Shown here in pieces: positions 45,429 to 56,135 of a DNA stretch of 64,000 nucleotides. The notes beneath the pieces are model-generated. The model ran no database searches, was not told the origin of the DNA, and saw nothing but the letters and a program-made list of their open reading frames with translations. The DNA is from Portunus trituberculatus. Its lineage: Eukaryota; Arthropoda; Malacostraca; Decapoda; Portunidae. Position 1 is the first letter of the stretch, and every line of letters begins with the position of its first letter. The stretch covers positions 23,134,204 through 23,198,203 of the forward strand of contig NC_059292.1 in assembly GCF_017591435.1 (NCBI RefSeq), written 5' to 3'. A program made the translations under genes and the position numbers.

Positions 45429-47502
45429 AGTAATAACTAAACTTAATTTTAACAGATATTATTAGATGAATAATTGAAAATACTATGTACATCCTAGGCG
45501 AAGCATTATGTACAAAATTGACATTAAGGAGGGTGTAGATGCAGCCACCTATGGTATGGGCTGCTACCTTAATTTGCTGTGTGGACAGGCCCCTCACATC
45601 CACATCTGTAGTGAGCTCGTTCCACCACACCACCGCTGCTGATGTAAAGGCACGCTGGTGAGTAGAGGTATAGGACCTCGGGACTTCCAGGAGGAGGTCA
45701 TTGGCCGACACCGTCCTTGTGCCAACCTCGTGTCTCCTCCAGGTTGCCTCTAAGTCCGTCAGGTGGGGTACGCGCTGCACTTGTGCCTTGTGGAGCACTG
45801 TCAAGGCGGCAACTCTCCTGCGGTGCTCGAGGCTGTCCCTCAGGTCGTGCCGCTGCTGTTCCTCCTGCTGCCGCTGCTCTTGCTGTTGCTGTTGCTCTTG
45901 TTGAGGCTGTCTGTGTTGCTGCCTCCTCCGCCAATGTGGATGGTGTTGTTGATGGTGTGTAGCGCCGCTAATCAGGCGCTCTGCCCGGTGCTGTACTTTA
46001 TCTAGTAGGCTGAGGTGGCAGCGGGCACTTGACATCCAGGTAAGAGGGGCGTATTCCATTATAGGCCTTACCTGGGCCTTGTAGAGTGTGAGGAGGCCTT
46101 CAGCATGGAGGAGGTGTTTCATCCGGCGCAGTAGGTTCACCTTAGAGGAGGCATTCCGCGCCACTTTCTCCAGGTGACGGTCAAACTGCAGCCTGGAATC
46201 CTCCACCACCCCAAGGATTTCAATGGTGTCTGGCCCGAGACGCAATTTTCCACGCAGTTGGTCTGCTTCTCCCTGTGAGCGGGTGATCACCATGGCCTGG
46301 GTTTTCTCAGGGGCAAACTTGACTTGCCACCTTTCTCCCCAAGCCAGGATGTCCTGTAGCTGCCTATTGACTGCCTGCACCACATTCTGGGCTTCTCCCC
46401 TCTCGTAAGCCCAGGAGAGGGTGCAGTCATCTGCATAAGCAGCCGCTTCGGGAGAACTCTGCAGTAGATCGTTGAAATATATGTTCCATAGTATTGGGCC
46501 GAATACTGAACCTTGGGGTACAGAAGCCTCCACTGGAAAGGAGGACGAGGTGCTGCCGTTCACCACTACGCGGAGGCTCCGTCCCGTGAGATAGCTGATG
46601 AACAATTGTAGCAGGTCCCCGGTGATGCCCAGCTGCTGGAGTTTAATAGTCAGCACATGATGCCACACAGAGTCAAAAGCACCGGCAATGTCTAAGGCGA
46701 TCACCAGGGAGGGGCGTCCGGCATCAAGGGCATCATGCCAGGATTTGGAGAGCAAGAGGAGGAGATCAGAGGTTGAACGGCCTTTTCTAAATCCAAATTG
46801 CTTCGGAGATAGAAGGTGGTTCTCCTCAAGGTATTTGTTGATCTGCTCACCAATTATCCTCTCAAAGATCTTGCTCACCACTGAGAGGAGGGAGATGGGT
46901 CGGTAATTTCCTGGCTCTGCTCTTGACCTCTTCTTGTGCACTGGTGTAATTCTCGCCTCCTTCCAAAGTGACGGCCACTCCCCGGTCTGCAGGCACTGCC
47001 GGAAGATGAGTGCGAGGGGGGTTGTTAGTTCAGTCGCACAGTTTTTAAGTGTGTGTGGACTTAATCCGTCAGGGCCTGGTGCCTTCCTGGTGTTCACTCC
47101 TCTCAGGAGTCTTCCTACATCATCTTCAGTAATGACAACATTCTGAAGGGATGAGGTACCAAGATGGGGGAGGGCAGGTGGCTGCCTGTTGGGGTCACCA
47201 GTTGTCATTTTCCGGCTGAACTCTGCGGCAAGGAGATCAGCCTTTTCACGACTGGTGACAGCCAGGTCTCCGTTAGGTTTGGTAAGGGCTGGGATTCGCA
47301 CTTGATGGGAGATGCCTTGTCTCTCCTTCACCATGTTCCACCATTGCTTAGCATCAACCTGGTTAGAGGAGAGTTTTTTCTTGATATCCGTCTCCCATCT
47401 GGCCTTGGCCCACTTTGCTGTCTTTACCATTACCTTGCACGCTCTTCTGTGCCGGGCTTTATTGACCTGCGTGGGATGTCGCTTGTAGTGTTGCCACACG
47501 CT
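45429..47502 (-). pseudogene. LINE reverse transcriptase, catalytic core intact
   Basis: One open frame of about 690 residues. RT motifs: KAPGPDGLS, GNYRPISLLSVVSKIFE, SPKQFGFRKGRST, ALDIAGAFDSVWH (Asp, about residue 270), VPQGSVFGPILWNIYFNDL and AAAYADDCTLSW (YADD, about residue 355). A His/Gln-rich tract (RRQQHRQPQQEQQQQQEQ, about residues 545-575) lies in the C-terminal region between LISGATHH and LRDSLEHRRRVAALTVLHK. The frame reads through the element end into flanking satellite. Only the upstream dinucleotide insertion disconnects it from the endonuclease. Placement among CR1, jockey or related clades is not certain. Confidence 0.9.
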
Positions 47503-48371
47503 CTATATTTATTGTCAGCAGCGACTCTACATTGGTAGCCAAACCATTGTTGGTCCTTAGGGTTTGTTGTGTACACCTTGTGTGGCACAAATTGTTGTTG
47601 TAGGGAGAGAAAGGCGATGGTATCGTGGTGTGGGTCTCCAATCAGTACGGTGTGCCAATCAGTCGCTGACAGAGACTGCTTCATAGCCTCCCAGTCAGCA
47701 CGCTCCCATAACCAGATGACTCGCTGTTGTTCCTCCTCTCTAGCAGCGGAGAGATTGATGGAGGACAACACTGCATAGTGATCAGAGCTACCCACACGGT
47801 CCAGTGGGTGGCACATCACACAAGCCTCTGGCAGATCAGAGAGCACAGGATCCAGGGAGCCTCCACGCTGGTGTGTTGGGAAGTTGACATGGTTGTGGAG
47901 ACCATGCACTACAGTGAGGTCTGTGAAGGCTCTCATCACCAAGTGTTGGTTGAGGTCCCCTACAATAACTACATGTTGGCAGTTATGGGCAGCCATGATG
48001 TCATCGAGGTGCTCAGAGAGGTAGTTTAGGGGAGCGTTTCCTTGCCACTGTGGTCTGTATGCTGCACACAGTAGCAGACCGCTCTCATCTGCGAGGTTGA
48101 CGCGGAGAAAGACGATCTCCATAACAGTGGGGATGTCAACTGGCAAAACATCAACCTGCATCCCGTCGCGGTGACACACAGCTATACCACCTCCCTGCCT
48201 TCCTTGTCTGTCTCGCCTCACCCATGGCGAGTAACCGGGAATTTTGTCGCATATTGTGATGCAGCTTTCATCAAGGAAGGTCTCTACAGCCACTACTACA
48301 TCCACCCGATGTCTGAGGATGAATGTGTGTGTTAGTTCTCCTACGTTTGTCCTGAATCCCCTCACATTAGT
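47503..48371 (-). pseudogene. LINE APE endonuclease domain, all motifs present
   Basis: NVRGFRTNVG (Asn), VVVAVETFLDE (Glu), HVVIVGDLNQH (Asp, Asn), a GSLDPVLSD segment (Asp) and GSSDHYAVL (Asp-His) are the APE-type active-site motifs. This domain nicks target DNA to prime reverse transcription. The frame continues N-terminally into Arg-Glu repeats from the (GA)n tract, so the native start is not visible. It ends near 47503, where an extra TG (GCGTGTGGCAA for an expected GCGTGGCAA) shifts the frame into the RT part. Confidence 0.88.
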
Positions 48372-49012
48372 CTCTCTCTCTCTCTCTCTATTTCTTTCTC
48401 TCTCACTCTCTCTATTTCTTTCTCTCTCTCTCTCTCTCATCCTCTAAGAGTCACCACACGGAGCACGAGAACGGTGCTCAATGGTGGTGACGCCGTAGAG
48501 GTGCCGCGATCCCACGGGTGTCAGCATCAACGCACCTTCGCAGGACGCGTCTCCAGGACGCGGTGCCTCACGTCCAGGAGATGAACACTCAGTGTCAAAC
48601 TGATGGCACATAAGTGGAGACAGACACTGCCAACTCCTCTGACACTCAGTGTAGTGCAGTGCGTGAATAGTGCTCCATTTACATGCTGACCATCTAGTTG
48701 TATATTATCTATTTTTAAGTCTTGTAAATATTGTAAAGAAATAGATTGTAGTACCCTTAGAATAGGTAGAATAGGTGCGCCTTTGGGTACATGTTCCTTT
48801 GTATCAAGTTTTGTTTAAAAAAAAAAAAAAAAAGAGATAGAGAGACAGCAGGTCAAGGTGGCAGCACACAGGTGGCGTGGAACGCAGGCCACTCCTCTGG
48901 TGCTAACGTAAAAAGTTATTAATGTAAAAACTATTAATATTCTTAATGTATCTTTTGTTAGGCTTTTTAAATAATTCCATACTCAACGTGGAATTTTAAG
49001 CCGAATATGTAA
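48372..49012. other. Possible LINE 5' region and AT-rich intergenic DNA
   Basis: Interrupted (CT)n with TATTTCTTTC, then a GC-richer stretch (48450-48650) that may be the LINE 5' UTR or the insertion flank. A 16-18 A run at about 48818 and AT-rich sequence follow. No gene was seen. Confidence 0.4.
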
Positions 49013-49042
49013 ATATATTATGTACTATGTTTAAATAAAAAA

Positions 49043-49215
49043 AAGAGAGAGAGAGAGAGACAGACAGACAGAGACAGAGTCCCTGTGTACAGAGAGAAAG
49101 AGAGAGAGAGAGTGAGTATGGAGTAGAACTGGAGAAAGTAAAAAAGGAAAAGGATTTGGGAGTGACGATGGAAGAACATAATCAACCGGTAAGCGATATT
49201 GTTAGAATTTTCAGA
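49043..49215 (+). pseudogene. Short LINE RT fragment next to (GA)n
   Basis: After (GA)n tracts, 49113-49215 reads LEKVKKEKDLGVTMEEHNQP and then IVRIF, the segment seen at 19.7 and 20.7 kb in the RT C-terminal region, here on the plus strand. It is about 105 bp. Both edges are abrupt; the left edge is microsatellite, as in the other fragments. Confidence 0.7.
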
Positions 49216-49519
49216 GATACATAGTCTCATGCATAACCATGCACTATGAAATGATGTACCTAGCATATCACAGTAATAATTGTCTATAATAATTAGTATA
49301 TTGATGCTTCAGAAGCAGATCAAGACTTCTATGAAAAAAAAAATAATTAGTGTTCATTTGCTCCTGATCTTGATTTGACTTGCATCCCCTAATTTTTCTC
49401 CTCTTCCTTCCAGCTTCCTGCAGCACCACCATCAAGCATTGTGTGGAGAGAGACTTCTTGACCATTTTCAACCTGTAAAATTGAAAATGTGAAATGTATG
49501 AATTATTTGTTTATAGTTT

Positions 49520-49600
49520 ACTAATAAATGTAATCAATTGTATATATATTTTTCTCCATACTAATAAATGTAATCAATTATATATATTTTTCTCCATACC
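49520..49600 (+). repeat. ~40-bp tandem duplication
   Basis: CTAATAAATGTAATCAATTG and the following ATATATTTTTCTCCATA occur twice in direct succession. Confidence 0.9.
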
Positions 49601-49855
49601 TTTAATTTGGTATGACTGATTAATATTCCTCATTGTTTGCTAACTCATGGGAAAATTATTATAACAATATACATCTAACTAATTTTAATTTTCCAAGACC
49701 CCATCTATCATTTCCCTGAATAGCCATCCTGTCTGTTATCAATGTACCTCCATATAATAGATACGGAACATCTATGTACTGTTTCCTATCTAAATTTCCC
49801 ACTGTCTAAAAGTATTATATATAAATTATTGCATCACTGAAAGGGAATCAATGAT

Positions 49856-49993
49856 AGTGCAAATGTAATATTCCTGAACTGAAATATCACCTATCTTACC
49901 AAGTGCAAATGTAATATTCCTGAACTGAAATATCACCTATCTTACCAAGTGCAAATGTAATATTCCTGAACTGAAATATCACCTATCTTACCA
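49856..49993 (+). repeat. 46-bp perfect tandem repeat, three copies
   Basis: Unit starts are 49856, 49902 and 49948, each beginning AGTGCAAATGTAATATTCCT. The three copies are identical, followed by a partial AGTG. Confidence 0.95.
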
Positions 49994-50688
49994 AGTGTCA
50001 TCAGAAATTACCTTATCCAACCTCTCAGCAAACAGGAACTCATTGATGCAATAGAGTTAATAATTCCAACTGAAGTGTGTGGTCAAATCCTGGAGAAGAT
50101 ATTCAGGCTCTAATTCTTGATCAACACAAACATTTATTGATCACTTTTACCTAGCCAATGTGTGTACTCATATATTTGAGTGCTCTCTCTCTCTCTCTCT
50201 CTGATACTGATTTGTAATGCACCTATTTGTTTAGAGAATGTATCTATTGTACGGTTGTTTTAAAATACACTGAGGAAGCCTGTTTCAGTCCTTTACGTTG
50301 CTTGAAAAGTATGAGTGCTTGTATGCATTTGTGTTAGCATATGTTTGGTATGCTTGATTATGTGTTACAAGTATGTTCATTGTTTGTGTCTTACACATGT
50401 TATGTGGATCAATGTTTGTGATGTGTTTGTGGATTCGTATTAAAGTGTAAGTCTGTGTGTTTACGTGTGAAGAGGATCCATGTTTATTTGTTGTTTTAAA
50501 TGTATATTGCTATGTGTTCAAGTGTAATTGGTTGTAATGAACTTACCCACCTTGGTGTTAATTTGCTCTAACCTATCAGTGTTCGTGTGTGTGTGTGTAG
50601 GGGTACCAAACTATAAATCAGTATTCGAGTGTTTGTTTGACAAATGTATTGTATGGAGAGGCAAATGGGCAAGCCTCAATGTGTGGTT
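49994..50688. other. Intergenic, AT-rich
   Basis: A short (CT)n at about 50184 and TG-rich sequence at 50330-50620. No gene was seen. Confidence 0.5.
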
Positions 50689-50859
50689 CCTGTTCACCTA
50701 GCAGTAAATAGGATGTAACTCGAGGGGTTGTGGCCTCGCTTTCCCGGTGTGTGTTGTGAGTGATGTGGTCTCAGTCCTACCCGAAGATCGGTCTATGAGC
50801 TCTGAGCTCGCTCCGTAATGGGGAAGACTGGCTGGGTGACCAGCAAGCGACCGAGGTGA

Positions 50860-50892
<33 letters not shown>
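50689..50892 (+). mobile_element. tRNA-derived SINE, head missing
   Basis: It begins CCTGTTCACCTAGCAGTAAA, matching the body of the minus-strand SINE at 6.7-7.0 kb. It shares the CTCGAGG(A/G)GTTGTGGCCT-like and AGCTCTGAGCTCG segments and ends GAGGTGAATTTTACACAC in a (CA)n tail. The tRNA-like head is absent, as in a 5'-truncated copy. Confidence 0.82.
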
Positions 50893-51108
50893 TTAAAAGA
50901 AGACAAAAAAAAAATGTTTGAATGACGTTAAACAAACACCGCTACTATCCATGAAGCCACAGATATCCTGGAATTAAGAAAAAAAAAAAAAAAAAAAAAG
51001 GAATATACACCGAAATAAGAGAACACACATATGAAATAAAAAAGAAAAATAAGACAACTATGCGAGTGCGTTTAGGTGAGACCGTGTGCATTTATGATAA
51101 TTCCGTAC

Positions 51109-51265
51109 CTGGAAGAGCTGGATGAGTGCCTCGCTGTGCTGCAGGTCACGGGGACGGGGCAGTGCTCGTCGTACGGCAGCAGTGTCATCAGGCGCACGGT
51201 CGTTATAGAGGCGTCACGAATGATAAACCAGTTCTTGTCAATGCGAGGACATGGGGAAAAATAAA
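51109..51265 (-). CDS. Candidate minus-strand exon, GC-rich island
   Basis: About 150 bp of GC-rich sequence stands out in AT-rich surroundings. On the minus strand it ends CAGCTCTTCCAG|GTACGG, a good donor. Two frames are usable: one contains DKNWFIIRDASITTVRLMTL, the other ends RDLQHSEALIQLFQ at the donor. The upstream acceptor was not found, so it may be a first exon or extend differently. Unrecognised; composition and donor are the only support. Confidence 0.35.
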
Positions 51266-51441
51266 ATGGACAAATAAAACACATTGTGGAATAATTACAG
51301 AGGTTACAAAGCGATTAGATTTAGAAGATAGTTTTTTTTTTTTTGCTTATCTTTACTGTAATGAAAAAAAAACCATTAAATGAATAAAAGTAGTCATTAA
51401 AAAGAATGCACTGTTGTACGTAAATAATGATGATGATAATG

Positions 51442-51475
<34 letters not shown>

Positions 51476-51828
51476 CAACAATAACAATAAAAGAAGAAAG
51501 TACTCTGGAGGGTATATGGAGATCACAGTGATGAAATTTACAATGTAATGTAGATAAGAATTTTTTAATCGTTGATGTATTGAAAAGAGAAGAAAAATCA
51601 TCACAGTGAATAAAAGAATAGTGATTAAAAATAATGCACTGTGCATTGATAATATTTTGTCATTCATTAAGCATAAAAACGTTAGGGTGTGGATGAAAAT
51701 TTCTGAGTGATGCATGAAAAAATAAAAAGAACTAAAAATTCGTAATGCTCTTCTGTTTATTTGTTTTGTCATGTCCGTTGAGAGGGAAAGAAGACTGGTG
51801 TACTTGATACTCCTACATTCTCTCTCTC

Positions 51829-51868
<40 letters not shown>

Positions 51869-52220
51869 ACTTTTAACCTCATCTTTTCTCGTTCTTGGTT
51901 GTGAGCCGAGCGTGCTAAACACTACACTACGCAATGTCCATAGATATAATCTAACTTACTGTTATCCTAAGTATCGGTATGTAATGACGTTCTATCGTAA
52001 CTACTGCATATTAACAAGAATCTAACGTCCTCAACATGAAACCCGCGGCCTTTGGAAATATGAGTGTTGAGAGAATAAAACGTTGAATGATTTTTTTTTT
52101 TTTTTTCTCGGATGCTGATAAGGATTCTCCGTTCTCAACAAGGAAACAGACAGAAAGGAACCAGACGGAATCGTGAAATATATTACAGAAAAGTTTTGGT
52201 GCAAAATTGGTAAAAATGAG
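51266..52220. other. Intergenic, AT-rich with microsatellites
   Basis: An (ATA)n/(ACA)n tract at about 51440-51490 and a (CT)n at 51815-51868. No supported gene. Confidence 0.55.
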
Positions 52221-52308
52221 ACTATAGTCTGACCAGCCTTAGTTTACGGCCGTGGGGAGCGAGCGTCTCTGTAGTGTTGCCACGTTTTCACTACTGTTGT
52301 TCTGTTAA
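52221..52308 (+). repeat. 88-bp perfect direct repeat, left copy
   Basis: Identical to 53477-53564 and flanks the MITE-like block between them. It starts ACTATAGTCTGACCAGCC and ends GTTGTTCTGTTAA. Confidence 0.95.
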
Positions 52309-53470
52309 GCTGCGTTTTTTAATGCCCCTACGGCTAGACCTCGCCTTAAGGCAGGCTTAAGCAAAACCTGGGACAATGGAAAACGGGCCTGCTAGACCTT
52401 CGATCACGTGACCAGTCACCAGCTGACAGATGACAACAATAAAGATGGCAGACGAACAGGAAGTGCAAGATATGCTGCAGCTTTGTAACTTATCTTTTCC
52501 ATAACATAACATAACATAACATAAATAATAGGATAGCAAAGGGCCACCAGGGCCCATCTAGGTTATCCTGTATCAGTCGCACAGCGACCTCGTCATCAGT
52601 ACTTAAAGTTACACTTACAAGTACACAATACATTATATACTAATTCTAAATATTTGGCCCATTAACAGGGTAAGTCCTGCAGCGAAATCCTCTACAATTT
52701 GTGGTCCCCATACATGGGGATCATGTCTTGTTTAACTATAGTAAATTTCTTATAAAAACTATCATGCAGCGCTATACATAATTATAAATCTAATAAATTT
52801 AAGTGCTTATCTAATCTGTTTTTAAACATTGTCAAACTAGTGCTATTTACAACCGTCTCTGGCAATGCATTCCAGAAGTCTACCACCCTATGACTAAAGA
52901 AATATTTTCTTATATCTAACCTGCAGCCTTGCTTTCTAATCTTCCTGCCATGATTTGTAGTCCTACTTCCTCCTCTAAGGTAAAGAAAGATCTCACATCT
53001 ATGTAGTTTGTATCTGAGAACATTTTAAATATCCCCTCTTATACATCTCCTCTCAAATGAAAACATGTTTAATGCCTTTAATCTATCTCTATACTCCAGG
53101 CGCTTCAAAGCTGGTATCATCCTAGTTGCTATCTTTCCTCCCTGCATCAACAGTCCAGTCCATCATGTTTCCAGACTTGCCAGAGATACCAGAAGATACT
53201 GAAACAGCATTCAGTTTGGTGCAGAACTATCAACAGCAGCTAATGGAACATTCATTCGTCATGTCTTATTTGTTTATTTACATGTGACGTCACAACTGGC
53301 TAGCGGAAAGTCGAGCCTGCTCTGCAGCTGGCTTGAGTTTGGCCGGCCCTGCCTTAAGGCGGGCTACGCTCTGGCTCAAGTTTGGGGACATGAAAGAACA
53401 CAAAATGACGTCAGCCTTAAGCCAGGCTTAAGGCTGCCTTAAGCGTGGACTATAAAAAACGCGCCTTTAA
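52309..53470. mobile_element. MITE-like element interrupted by a LINE
   Basis: The left end (GCTGCGTTTTTTAATG) and inverted right end (GGCGCGTTTTTTATAG) share GCGTTTTTTA, with TTA/TTAA at each border. GCCTTAAGGC-type palindromes lie inside both ends. Without the LINE it is about 530 bp. A TTA-type target would fit PIF/Harbinger, but ends this short are weak evidence. Confidence 0.4.
52501..53132 (-). mobile_element. 5'-truncated LINE, same family as 5.4 kb
   Basis: It starts on the plus strand with ATAACATAACATAAC and matches 5416-6050 closely throughout. Flanks read TATCTTTTCC on the left and TATCTTTCC on the right, a 9-10 bp target duplication with one T lost. Coding parts are broken by several small deletions (e.g. 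about 53030). Confidence 0.88.
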
Positions 53471-53476
53471 TCTCTC

Positions 53477-53561
53477 ACTATAGTCTGACCAGCCTTAGTT
53501 TACGGCCGTGGGGAGCGAGCGTCTCTGTAGTGTTGCCACGTTTTCACTACTGTTGTTCTGT

Positions 53562-53564
<3 letters not shown>
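53477..53564 (+). repeat. 88-bp perfect direct repeat, right copy
   Basis: Identical to 52221-52308. It is followed immediately by a (CT)n tract. Confidence 0.95.
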
Positions 53565-53637
<73 letters not shown>

Positions 53638-53661
53638 TTGCCTTTGATTCTTTAGTAAGTC

Positions 53662-53742
<81 letters not shown>

Positions 53743-53745
53743 TGA
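53564..53745 (+). repeat. (CT)n then (AT)n microsatellites
   Basis: About 70 bp of CT and about 75 bp of AT, separated by ~30 bp. Confidence 0.97.
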
Positions 53746-54511
53746 GTGGCACGAGGTCAGTCACGTCGGCACCACAATGTGTCAAGGCCACCAGCTGTGT
53801 GCGGAAGAATTACCGCTCGCAAGTGAATAATGTTTTTTTTTCACTTAGGTATTGGCATATACCTACTATTTTGTAAAAATAGAAACTACACATTAGCTTG
53901 GCGTACGAATTATGAATGCGATTATGCCTCACCCTTGAAATTACTGTAAAAGCCAGTAAATGTGAGCATTTTATCTTATAATTATAGCAACATCTGGTAC
54001 TACAAGGTGGGGCTATTCGGCCTGGCCAGGCTGGGTTCATCGGTATTGCCGCCACTCACAAGACTTCTACTATTTCTTTTTTACTTTGGATAATAGATTA
54101 TTTCTTTTTTACCATGTTCATTATCTTATAACTGTAACGCTGATATTATTACACACCCTAAACATACGCTAAGCACCATTATAAGTTACTACAGTTGATA
54201 TCAGCAACACTGTTGAATATGTATGCCATGTTTGTACACAAGTCGAAATTTTATACATCTGAATTGATGGTATTTGCGATGCCTTGTACACCAATAACTT
54301 CCATTTCACATCGCATTTTTGGGAAACGTGGCATACAGTAGAGCTACCCTCGCCCCACCACAACCGTAAATTAAGCCCGGTCAGACTTTAGTTGAAGTGA
54401 ATTGGATCAATGAGTGACAGAAGATAGAATACAAAGGAAAACAAAGGAAAGGCATGCACACCATTTTCTATTGGATTTAGACAGTAACTAAAAAAAAAGA
54501 TTGTATCTGTA
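53746..54511. other. Intergenic, no gene seen
   Basis: AT-rich, apparently unique sequence without long frames or repeats. Confidence 0.5.
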
Positions 54512-54712
54512 GGTACTGTAGTTTTAAGGACTCTAGGATTAGGTACCGTAGTTTTAAGGACTCTAGGATTATGGACTCTAGGATTAGGAACGTAGATTTA
54601 AGGACTCTAGGATTAGGGAACGTAGTTTTAAGGACTCTAGGATTAAGGACTCTAGGGTTAAGGAACGTAGTTTTAAGGACCCTAGGATTAAGGATTGTAG
54701 ATTTAAGGAACA
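54512..54712 (+). repeat. Short tandem repeat AAGGACTCTAGGATTA type
   Basis: About ten 16-22 bp units combine GGACTCTAGGATTA with GGAACGTAGTTTTA. Frames reading Leu-Glu-Ser repeats are shadows. Confidence 0.9.
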
Positions 54713-55296
54713 CACAACACAACACAACACAACACAACATAAACACAACACAACACACACGAAAGGGGCCTTTTTGGGGAGAGAAAGCTCCAACCACCGC
54801 ACACAACACACAACACAACACACATCAGAAACATCACAACACACAACACAACACAACACACACGGAAAGGGCCTTTTTGGGGAGAAAGAGCCTCAACCAC
54901 AGCACACAACACACACAACACAATACAAACACAACACACATCACAAACGCAACAAACACAAGACACAACACAATACACAACACAACACAACACAACACAA
55001 CACACACATGGAAGGGGCCTTTTTTTTAAAAGCTCCAACCACCACACACAACACAACACAAAACACAACACAACATACAACACAAAACACAACACAACAC
55101 AACACGCAACTCAACACACAACACAACACAACATAACACAACACGCAACAACACAACAAAAACTCAAAACACAACACAACACACAACATACAACACAACA
55201 TACATGGAAGGGGCCTTTTTGGGGAGAAAGAGCTCCAACCACACACAACACAGCCACAACACAACACAATCCAACACACAACACAACAAGCAACAC
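54713..55296 (+). repeat. (CAACA)n array with four embedded 40-bp cassettes
   Basis: GGAAGGGGCCTTTTTGGGGA and then GAAAGAGCTCCAACCAC (or a close variant) recur at about 54763, 54863, 55011 and 55206 inside ACAACACAAC repeats; the third copy is shortened. The cassette contains GGGGCC and AGCTCC blocks. Confidence 0.92.
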
Positions 55297-55450
55297 AAAT
55301 AGGTTAGGCTAGGCTAAGCTAGGATAGGATAGGATAGGTTAGGTTAGATTAGGCTAAGCTAGGATAGGATAGGATAGGTTAGGTTAGAACAGGATAGCTT
55401 GGGATAGGATTGGATAGCTTGTGATAGGATAGGATGCGATAGCATAGGGT
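55297..55450 (+). repeat. Interstitial TTAGG-like repeats, G-rich strand
   Basis: AGGTTAGG, AGGATAGG and AGGCTAAGCT pentamer variants. TTAGG is the ancestral arthropod telomere unit; here it is degenerate and internal. Confidence 0.75.
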
Positions 55451-55689
55451 AATTCTTAAGAAATACACCTCCACACATATCTTATTAATCTTTTCCCCTC
55501 TCCCCCAACAAGCTTGGGGCACGTGGGGAATCGGGGGTTTTAGGAGGGAAGCAAAATCGAAGGAAATTTTCCTATAGAAAATATTAGGGAAATTTTCCTA
55601 TAGAAAATATTAGGGAAATTTTCCTAAAAATGCCAAAATATTCCCTATGTATTAAAAACTTCGATTTTCTTCATAAAGCCAATAGGTAA
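55451..55689. repeat. Short AAATTTTCC repeats
   Basis: GGGAAATTTTCCTATAGAAA with AATATTA recurs about 2.5 times at 55562-55630. Otherwise AT-rich. Confidence 0.75.
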
Positions 55690-56135
55690 CCTAACCTATA
55701 GGGGGGCTGTCCCCTACTGGACTCCCACCTTTAGGCACTGAACGAACAATTTCTAACCCAACCTAATATAGCTGGGGCTGCGCCTTCCTCGATCCCCCTT
55801 TTGGCACTAAACGAACAATTTGTGACATATATGGACTTTGAAAAATCTAGGGAAATTTTCCCAAATGTTCGAAAATATCCCTAAATATAGGGAAGTTTTA
55901 CATAACCCTCCCCTTGGAACAATAACCTTACCCTAACAAACCTAACTTAACGTAACCTAACCTAACCGGGGGACTGCGCCCCGCGGACTCCCCTCACAAC
56001 ACTAACCTAACCCTAACATAAACCTAACCTAACCTAACCGGGGGGGCTGCGTCCCCCCGGACTCCCCCCCCTACAACACTAACCTAACCCTAACATAAAC
56101 CCAACCTAACGTAACCTAACCTAACCCCCCTACAA
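55690..56135 (-). repeat. CCTAA-like repeats with GC hairpins
   Basis: CTAACCTAACCTAAC runs (55690, 55920-55965, 55995-56040, 56080-56125) alternate with hairpins such as CCGGGGGG...CCCCCCGG (56038-56060). Orientation is opposite to the TTAGG-like block at 55297. Confidence 0.8.

Larger units (their letters stand above)
45429..48371 (-). mobile_element. CR1/jockey-type LINE, endonuclease plus RT nearly intact
   Basis: About 2.9 kb on the minus strand, with endonuclease then RT in full order, inserted into the 120-bp satellite. The 5' side abuts an interrupted (CT)n tract at about 48372. No ORF1 was found upstream. The 3' end is AT-rich and lacks both the (CA)n and the (GTTAT)n tails of the other LINE families, so it is a third family. 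Confidence 0.88.

Noticed and set aside
55297..56135. A true chromosome end
   Set aside because: Repeats are short, degenerate, in two orientations and flanked by ordinary sequence on both sides.
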